Made by a program: the position numbers and the translations under genes
Shown: piece after piece, positions 56,624 through 64,000 of the stretch
Numbering within the stretch: the first letter of the stretch is position 1
How the letters are laid out: each line of letters opens with the position of its first letter
The notes under the pieces: model-generated
Told to the model about the DNA's origin: nothing
The model's database searches: none
What the model saw: only the letters and a program-made list of their open reading frames with translations
Source: Kappaphycus alvarezii
Taxonomy: Eukaryota > Rhodophyta > Florideophyceae > Gigartinales > Solieriaceae
Direction: 5' to 3'
DNA: 64,000 nt
NCBI GenBank assembly: GCA_002205965.3
Contig: NADL03000599.1
Location: 2,542,001 to 2,606,000, forward strand

Positions 56624-57115
56624 TCAAGACCAATGCCAGCTATTTGTAATTCGCGCTTTAAGATAATCATAGTTGCAAAATTGATCCCAAAAGACAGTTT
56701 TATTAGGAGCAGCAGCTGCCAATGCAAGGATTCGTTTAAAATGTTTGATGCTTGCATTGTTCAGAATCATCAAGGCAGATATAAATTGATGGAGCCTCTT
56801 AGTGCTCGACAGAGACTTAAAATTCATATAAACGGCTGTAAAAGGAGTTTGAAATGTCTTCAACGAATCATTCTGCGAACGATGGGTATTAAAAATTGAG
56901 TGAAATCCATCAAATGCATCACTGCTAACAGGTAGTAATTCAGGCTGATAAACAGCATCAACAAACAATTTGACAATGTCTTCGCTCTTGAGCTGCTCAT
57001 TTGTCAATTCTGCAATAAGATGTGCAGCTTGACCATATAGCTGTGACTTCCTTACTAGGGTCGTGCTATGCTTCGATAAGGGAGATTTACGCCTGGTCTC
57101 ATAAAGGGGTCGCTT
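56624..57115 (-). pseudogene. Copia gag
   Basis: The frame, open from about 57,115 with an internal ATG at 57,007, reads YGQAAHLIAELTNEQL, FVDAVYQPELLP, FHSIFNTHRSQNDSLKTFQT, then FISALMILNNASIKHFKRIL: helical, without catalytic motifs, in the gag position. A possible zinc-knuckle relic CRKC lies downstream near 56,430. Confidence 0.5.
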
Positions 57116-57119
57116 GTAT

Positions 57120-58080
57120 TACGTAAATTGAATCTCAGGTAGAACAAAGTGAGGATTTATTGGGATCGTATGGCACTTCTTAAGGTTTCGGTGAGGCTCA
57201 AGTGGGTTCCGGGCGGGGAATGTTAACTGCTATCAAATAATTTGCTGATAGCTTCAAAAAGAAGTTTCGCCCTGGTTGAGGATGCTTTCCTGACCACGAT
57301 CCATCACGGCGCATTTGATCCTGAAATCCGTTTTCCTCGATGATCTGCATCCTTTCCTCATTCCATTTCCTTGTCTAATATTCTTTAATCTTAACGGTGA
57401 TGAAGGAATCAGAAGGTTGCACAAGATGCGTTGAGTTGGGTGGAAAGAACCACAGCTTAGCTTAGTATTCAGATAACGCAGCAGTCAGTTCGGGCGTGCA
57501 GCCATGCCCAGAATATTTGTCGAGGAAAATAACTAGTTCACATCTGCTTCGCAAAGTACACCGCAAAAGCAGCACGATCTACAAAAGATTTCGTGGAGGT
57601 ATGATAACTCACTCCTGGAACGTTGTCATGGAAGTTGCGGAGGGGGTAGCTTCGATCTGCATTCTTGAATACTATGAAATGCGGAACAATCATTGCGTTC
57701 TGGCCTCCATTTATGCGCACCACCATTGTCATACCTCCACTACCATTCACGACCTCTGCAACACTGAGATTCTTTCCACCCATGAAGCCCAAAGTCCTTC
57801 CATTCGACACGTTAATCAGGAAATGGGTTTCATCAATATTTTCCACCAAATTCTCGTCAAGTGAATTTGCGTCGAAAGCCCCTCTCATTTCTCCCAGATG
57901 GTACGCCACTAACCTTCTGATTTGTACAGTTTTTGCAGTACTTATTGATCCCTTTCCTGAAGCGGCTCTAGAAACAATGTTGAAGCGTTCCATGAAAGTT
58001 TGTATCCACTTAAATGTAATTTTTTCCATTATAGGCTTGTAGTCTTTGGGATCCAAATACTGTCCGGTGAATTCATCTGC
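57120..58080 (-). pseudogene. pogo/Tigger-like DDE transposase
   Basis: The frame 58,056-57,538 (172 codons, no ATG at its 5' end) carries WIQTFMERFNIVSRAASGKG, AYHLGEMRGAFDANSLDENL, VENIDETHFLINVSNGRTLG (first Asp), EVVNGSGGMTMVVRINGGQ, FKNADRSYPLRNFHDNVPGV. After a shift: VIFLDKYSGHGCTPEL (second Asp), FFPPNSTHLVQPSDSFI (third region), KIKEY*TRKWNEERMQ, and HPQPGRNFFLKL. A shift and stops inactivate it. The N-terminal DNA-binding domain is mostly missing. It abuts the copia gag, so one of the two inserted beside or into the other. Confidence 0.8.
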
Positions 58081-59582
58081 GGAGTTTTCCAGAACTTTTC
58101 CAGCAAAAAGAGCAGAAGATTGGTTTCAAACTGAGCCCCTGCACATTTCAGATGTTTAAATTCCTCGAGGAGCTGAAACTGGAGAAAATTTACCCATTCA
58201 GCTCGTTTTGGTCCTCTGCTTCGAGCTGCTTTGGTGCAAAGAACTCGTCGAATCCCAACCTGGCGTGGAGAAATATATTGGGGGGTTTCGAGATCTCTGC
58301 TCGGAATAGAACCCTTTTGATTCCACCAATCGCTGGCTTTCTATAAATTTGCTTTCCAAGAGCCCCGGAAAATGGAGGGAATCTGTCTGACCGCTTTTGA
58401 AACCCGATTTTTTGGGCCACTCCCAGCATGTTCTGCCAACATCCAATATACGACCCTTTGTCGATCATATTTTGTGGACACGTGCTGTAGCCGTCAAGTT
58501 TTCGGGGGAGGGAGTGCAGTTATTATCGGGCTACTGTGCTCCGAAGATGAAAACGAAGACTACCTTGACTGGGGAGATTGTGGTGCCGAGCTTCGTAAAG
58601 ACCTGCGGAATGACGTTTTGTATGTTGTGTTGTAGAGAAGCACTGAACTGCTTGTGTCTGGTGATTAGTATCTCTCCTATTTATGCCCAAACAGATTCCA
58701 TTGCCCATCATTAATCTGAGTGCGGCAAGAACGTCTCGCTTGAAGTAGGTGCAGAGCAGACCGCCGTCATATCTGTACCAAGTCTGCTTTTATCCTACAG
58801 AAGTCAACCGCTTGTGGAACCAAAGCCTTGAAACTTCTCCGCAAGACCAATTTGCGTGCTTTTGCTGTAACAAAGACATAAAGAAAATCTTAAGTGGGTT
58901 AATTGAGCGTTGTAAATGTTTCATCGTAGAAAACACAGTAGTTCTACGTTTTGCTTCATAATTTTTTCAATGTATATCCGATTATGCATTTCGTTGGGAG
59001 TTGCCACACTTTCACACGAAATATAAATGTGCTTATTAAAAACTCGCGCAATACGACGAGGAGGATTTGAATGAGTCTATAAGCTATTTATATCACAATG
59101 GAACTGCAGTTCCACTGTAAATTAGAACCGCACCACCTAGGACTGTGGACGAGGCCGTCCCTTCCCGTGGGACCGGAGCCTCAGCGTCACTGAGGGACAC
59201 CTCAAGAGTAGAAAACCTTTCAAACTAGCTCAGAAATGCCGTTTTCATATTTAGTCTGAGTGGACAAATAGTGTGGGCCCGGGTATTCATAATTTTTGAC
59301 TCGGAGTTCTCCGTTGACAAGTGATCTGGGCCAGACTAAATAACGATGCAGTGTATTACAATATAAACTTCTTATAACCCGAACAATTTTTTCTGTCCCT
59401 TAATCATTTGACCTAATTCCGAAACGAAAAGAATAGGACTAATACTTTCGAGCGAACAAAATTTAAGACCGAAATATAAGTAACTATTTTATTGATGTAC
59501 AAAGGACCTCCAATACTTGCTATTTATGCTATGAAGCTGTACTCAGTCCAAAAATGGATGCAGTAGAGATTCACGCAGCCTC
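58081..59582. other. No gene recognised
   Basis: Frames at 58,152-58,714 on both strands overlap as mutual shadows. A perfect palindrome TGGAACTGCAGTTCCA lies near 59,098-59,113. See also the inverted repeat at 59,249-59,341. Confidence 0.35.
59249..59341. repeat. 93-bp unit bounded by perfect 10-bp inverted repeats
   Basis: ATTTAGTCTG at 59,249-59,258 and CAGACTAAAT at 59,332-59,341. No coding content and no obvious target duplication. Possibly a very small MITE. Confidence 0.35.
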
Positions 59583-60450
59583 TTGATTAAAGAAGCTGAA
59601 TTTCTGTTCCATTCTTCAATGATGGGCTCATGGAGGTCTCTCACGGACTCGAACTATCTGTTTCCTTTGTTTACTGCACTCTCCAGAACGATTCTCATAT
59701 TTTCAATGATTCCCAGATACGGGGAACTCGCTGGCCAATTTAGAAACTCTCCTTCGTTCTTGGCGCCCCACTTATGAGTAGAATTCCTTCCATACACGTA
59801 TGCTCCATGTTGCTGAAAAATCCGTTTACCTCTCATAGTATCTGCAGTCCAGGGTACCAATCATTTTCCAGTATATCAAAGTAGTTATTGGATTCTTGTG
59901 ATACGCTTATATAAATCAAATCTGCGAAATCGTAGTAGGACATGTTAGCCGAAAACCGAACAGATAAAACTACTGGCTTTCGGGTAGAAATACATGCCAC
60001 TGGCGACTTAAGTGATGCCGGTAATAGCGAAACCCGTCTGGGCCATCCATATTGAATTTAATATCATCTGAAAAGAGGAACTTCCTCCATTTACGCATGT
60101 CCCAGTTGCCGTAAATTTGAGCTTCTTCCAACCATTCCTTTTTGTGTTCCTCAGTCATTTACGGAGCCCTTGGAATCCTCTTGTGCATCATATACCCGCG
60201 TGAACTCAACACCTGCTGTGATCTAAGGACCGATACGTTCAACTGAAACTGTTGTTTCATATCTGGCGCGGTATACTTGCCCGTTGAAGAGTACCAGAAA
60301 AGTGCCCTCAGCCCTGTTTCTGTAATTTGGGCTTGTTGCCCAACTTTTCCCCGGCTTTTTGAGATGCCTTGTTTTCCGATGGTGTTATGTACGGCGGTTT
60401 TAGAGCTGTTGAAGGCTAATCCGATCTCCAACTCCTGTATCATTTTCCCT
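59583..60450 (-). pseudogene. Tc1/mariner transposase (dead copy 2)
   Basis: Minus-strand blocks in order: N-terminal IGLAFNSSKTAVHNTI (helix-turn-helix remnant), YMMHKRIPRAP* MTEEHKK, WRKFLFSDDIKFNMDGPDGF (first catalytic Asp kept), RIFQQHGAYVYGR (second Asp lost from 'FQQDNA'), FLNWPASSPYLGIIENM (the Asp of 'SPDLNPIEN' lost, Glu kept). A different lineage from the copy at 25.6 kb. The TGA after PESQ and shifts near 59,880 make it inactive. Terminal repeats not identified. Confidence 0.8.
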
Positions 60451-63400
60451 TAGTAGGCCAGTATAGCTCCTTTCTGCTTGCCTTTTAGTGATGGACCCCT
60501 CCTATTTCCCACCGTTTTTCTGCTGAATAGTGCTATGGCAAGGGTCACTTTTCTGAGAACATATTGATACTGTTTTCATGGCAAATCTGTCTGCCCATTT
60601 CTCCGTTGGGGATGTTGAACTGTTTCGGTCCCTTTTTCGCGCGGAAAAGGTTATGTATTTAAGTATTGCAATGTAGCCTAAGGAAATGATATAATTCTTG
60701 TTCAGCTTTAGTTTAGTTTAATGAGGTAATGTGAAAGGGTCTTATTATAGTACAGTTTTTACGTCCATGGATAGTATGGCCGGGGATCATGCTAGACTGC
60801 GATTACGTCCTATATTTTTCGGGTAATCATAAACATACTGCCCAGCTCTCAAAAATGACTATTTTTAAGTTCCTTGACTAAACTGATTGATGTAATATAC
60901 AGGGAGCAATATTATAACTAAACTGCTACAGTACTTCAAATTCGATTTTGAAACAGTAAATTTTTAACATCAATAAAGACTGGACTGATAAATTAAACTA
61001 CAATTAAAATATAGAATACCATATGAAATAGACTAAGTCTGTAAGAGAATGATTAAAAACGTACTATCTGAATTTTTCGGCGAAAATATGTGGCCGAATG
61101 TCATTCTATGGGAGTGCTATCTATTTTTTCCCAGGCCATCCACTTGTCTCTCCAAATTCCGAATAGGCAGATTGATAGCCCGGAGCCATTTTTATTGTAT
61201 CCGTAAAACAACATCCCGCTAGCAAATGAGAAAATAGTTATGTAGCTCTGCCCGTGGGGCTGCCCAGAGACTTCAGGCGGTGTCCAACTCCAGCCAAAAG
61301 ATAAAGTCCCCAATCTTCTACATGTATTTCCCGTCAACTAGCACTAGCACCTGTGGTTCATGGTACCAGATTGTAAAATAAAACGAAATGTGAACATTAA
61401 CGATTGTAGGCTCCCAACGATCATCTCCTCATCACTTGATCAGCAGCGAGGACAAATTACCTTGCTACATGCTGCTGCAACGGGAAAATCTCTAGGCTGA
61501 GAATTGTAGCCATCTTATTCTTGCCGGTAGCCTCTCATAACAAACTGACAGAAATTAATACCACTAGAACCGGACAAAAATGAATGACAGAGAATATTCC
61601 GGAGTACGCGGATGGCACGGAACCGTAAAAGGGGACGATATCAAGATAGGAAATTATGAAGTGCTTCAGTAAGCATGGCCGTTTGAGTATATCGAAGCAG
61701 TCACTTTTCTCGAAACAAAATTCAAATGCCAAAGTAACTACATAAAAATGAGAAGAGCTACGGGAAGTGGAAGAATTGATATAGAGAGTGAATCAGCTCA
61801 GATGGAATAAAATGGAAATTTAACTGAGTACTGGTAGGATGCTGAATAAATTGTAGCAGATGTATCTATTTCTATCATTTAGGACCGTAAAGAAAATCAA
61901 AGCCTATGGGAAATTAGGGTTTTTTAGGGGGTTTTAATTAAATTCTCCCTATAGGATATCATTAAAGAACGGAGAGAATAACAGAATTGTTTTTTTATTA
62001 TTTGTTCCATCTCTGCCAAGATGCCAATGCCGAGAAAAAGGTCGCATTTTCACCAAGCTTCCACTTGAATTGCCTTCAGGTATCCCTCCTCTTTGTCGTG
62101 GTATTGTCCTTTTGAGCTAGCTGACAGCTCTTTCATTTGATTTTGCAACAATATAACGCACCCACACACACAAAATGTCCGCTTTTCCTATAAATTTGCT
62201 CAATGTTTGCTGTTTCTTACATTATTGGCCTCTCATTTGGAGCCATAAATCTGAACGACAAATAGAAAAATTTTCGAAAGTATCCACAGAGTGTTTCTAG
62301 CCTCATTCTCGCTTCAACATCCAAATATTCAAGTGAAGCTCCGGTGCTTAGGAGTCGGAAACATGCAAAAAACTTTGCTTCAGATTGTATATCGACTCAC
62401 CCCACGGCTTTTTAAGAGAACAAAATACATGAGGGAACTTATTTTACAAATCTATGTGCAAAAAGTTGAGTCATAGCTCGAGATACACGGAATCTTTTCC
62501 CAAATAAGCGACAACATTAGACAGTATTCTGTCGCAAGTAGTCCCAAATCCAAAACTAATCCCTCTATCTATGTCTTTCGTGTCGGTCAATCTTTCCCGT
62601 CTTCACTTTCTCCTATGCTTCTTAATCTGGGATAGAAAATCTCCAGCTCCAGCAAAGGCATATCCTTCTGCTATTCCTGCTTCCACTGGGAGGTCAGCTC
62701 GGAAAGCATAGGGTTATTGCCGCCACTAACCCCTCATAATGAATTGTGGAGATGACTAAAGACGGAAGTAGTTTAGAGAGAGTGGACTGTGGTGTATTGC
62801 TCAGGTTGGAAAGTGCATCAAAAAGGAGTCGTGTTGGTGTGGGTTTTGCTTTGGTGAGAGGCGCTCGCTTTTTTTTATATGTGACTTTTGTGGAGGTAGA
62901 AACTGAGGGATAATGATCTTAGGAGAGTAGCCGGGACCAATTGGAGTGACATACGGAAAATGAATATCTTTAATATTTCGGATAATAGTGAGTGCAAGAA
63001 TTTGAGGGCCGTTAGAGAAGTTGAATGACAGCGGTGGTGATTGGTGACCAAGGAGATCTTTTAGGATGCGAGAACATGGAAGTTGGAGCCCTCTGTTTTG
63101 AATTGGCGAGGGCAGGTGTTTGCAGTCAAGGGCTGGTGGATTTTTCGTCTATTTTTACATACGATATTACTTTTATCACTTGATTTTAAATGATTGGTCA
63201 TGAATCAGTATTAAATAAAGTGCTAACATACCGTAAAGAACAAAAGTATGAAACTACTCGTAAACTTTTGCGGCTATAACATTTTCCAGGCTATCCATAT
63301 AATTGCAGGCCTGAAATTCTCGCCACTGGTATTATTCTACCAATAAAACTCAAAATAATAGCCTGACGGCTCTCAATCTTCTCTAAGTATGTACTGAAGG

Positions 63401-64000
63401 GATACGCAACTGCCAAGATTAAAGACTGAACTGGTAAAAAAATTGGTCCATGAGAACAAACCGTGACAGTATACGTCCACTCTGGGACCGAGCCGATTTA
63501 ACTCAGTCTGGTTTATCGACCATCGTTCTGCAGACTTTTGCCAGATATACATGAAGCTCTCCGTTTTACATCGCAATTCTATTTTCAATCAGGGAAAAGA
63601 CACATTTTTCACCAAAGGGCGGACCTGTAAAAAATTTTGAATAGCACGTTTCACTTATTTCTTATGGAACTTTGCAACGCTGTATCATCTGATTCCAGTC
63701 ACGAGTCCTAATTCCTGATTAACCACTATTGTCAAACCCTTCCACCTAACTATCCCGATCACCAACCAAGTCAAGCTGCCGGAAAATGGCTGAATAAATT
63801 ATGAAAACAGCCAACAACTCGTACTGATTTCGTGCACAAAACACGGCAAAATTGATAAACAATGGGGCTTCCCCAGTTTCAATCAGGGCTTCTCCTTCTC
63901 GTTTTCCGACCAAGCTAGTCTTTTCAAAGTAAATAAGTCTTTTTTAAGGGCGCGACCAAAAACAAACGCCAGGAGTTCGTGAAGTGTCCTCTTACCTTCG
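60451..64000. other. No gene recognised
   Basis: Short frames only (61,101-61,337 minus; 61,535-61,732 minus; 63,373-63,588 minus), none with a domain. A GT-rich/purine stretch occurs at 62,760-63,130. No tail motif, LTR or tRNA seen. Confidence 0.4.

Larger units (their letters stand above)
52905..57115 (-). mobile_element. Ty1/copia retrotransposon, internal region
   Basis: Minus-strand domain order gag (57.1-56.6), protease (56.3-55.85), integrase (55.4-55.1), linker, RT (54.3-53.7), RNase H (53.65-52.9). Integrase before RT is diagnostic of copia. Every domain has stops and shifts. LTRs not located: the 5' side is abutted by a pogo-like transposon at 57,120 and the 3' side fades into AT-rich DNA. 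About 4.2 kb of coding length is normal for the family. Confidence 0.75.

Noticed and set aside
1-64000. A defence island, biosynthetic cluster, CRISPR array or toxin gene
   Set aside because: No regularly spaced repeats, no operon-like gene runs and no such protein families were recognisable; recognised coding material is transposon-derived.

Overview
This window looks like eukaryotic nuclear DNA made up almost entirely of decayed transposable elements. I see no bacterial operon structure, rRNA, tRNA or CRISPR array. The evidence for a eukaryote is the mix of elements (RLE-type LINEs, two or more Ty3/gypsy lineages, Ty1/copia, Tc1/mariner, pogo-like and PIF/Harbinger), AATAAA signals in LINE 3' regions, and one 42-bp GT..AG segment that behaves like a spliceosomal intron. 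The Harbinger transposase, the chromodomain integrase and the copia polyprotein resemble, from memory, families common in oomycetes. An oomycete-like protist is my best guess; fungi or algae are not excluded.

Layout. 0-12 kb: nested, truncated LINE copies on both strands with long 3' regions, a 1.5-kb insertion carrying an acidic ORF, a pogo fragment, a solo LTR with a perfect 5-bp target duplication, and a near-perfect long inverted repeat. 12.5-13 kb: a second copy of that LTR in opposite orientation. 13-20.7 kb: AT-rich, almost featureless DNA. 20.7-21.2 kb: a gypsy integrase remnant. 25.6-26.4 kb: a dead Tc1/mariner. 26.8-29.7 kb: a nearly whole PIF/Harbinger element with two converging genes and candidate terminal inverted repeats. 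30-32.6 kb: several very short retroposed inserts. 34.2-35.2 kb: the longest intact ORF that is not recognisably a transposon gene. 37.4-43.65 kb: a gypsy element with both LTRs. 45.1-49.2 kb: a second, AT-rich gypsy element and then a chromodomain integrase of a third. 52.9-58.1 kb (minus): a copia element (gag, protease, integrase, RT, RNase H in that order) abutted by a pogo-like transposase. 59.6-60.45 kb (minus): another mariner.

Most unusual signal: a 3' terminal motif of about 45-55 bp, of the form CATCT..A..TAAA.CACCC.AATTT.CCCC, occurs about 15 times on both strands. In some copies it directly follows the LINE stop codon. In others it is the end of tiny inserts (41 to about 220 bp) bounded by perfect 7-10 bp direct repeats. 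This looks like LINE-mobilised, severely 5'-truncated or SINE-like retroposition that ends in CCCC instead of poly(A).

No gene here is clearly a host housekeeping gene. The candidates for non-transposon proteins are the 324-aa ORF (34.2 kb), the acidic ORF (2.65-3.26 kb) and a ~250-aa ORF family present twice (0.6-1.36 kb and, antisense, 42.55-43.28 kb).
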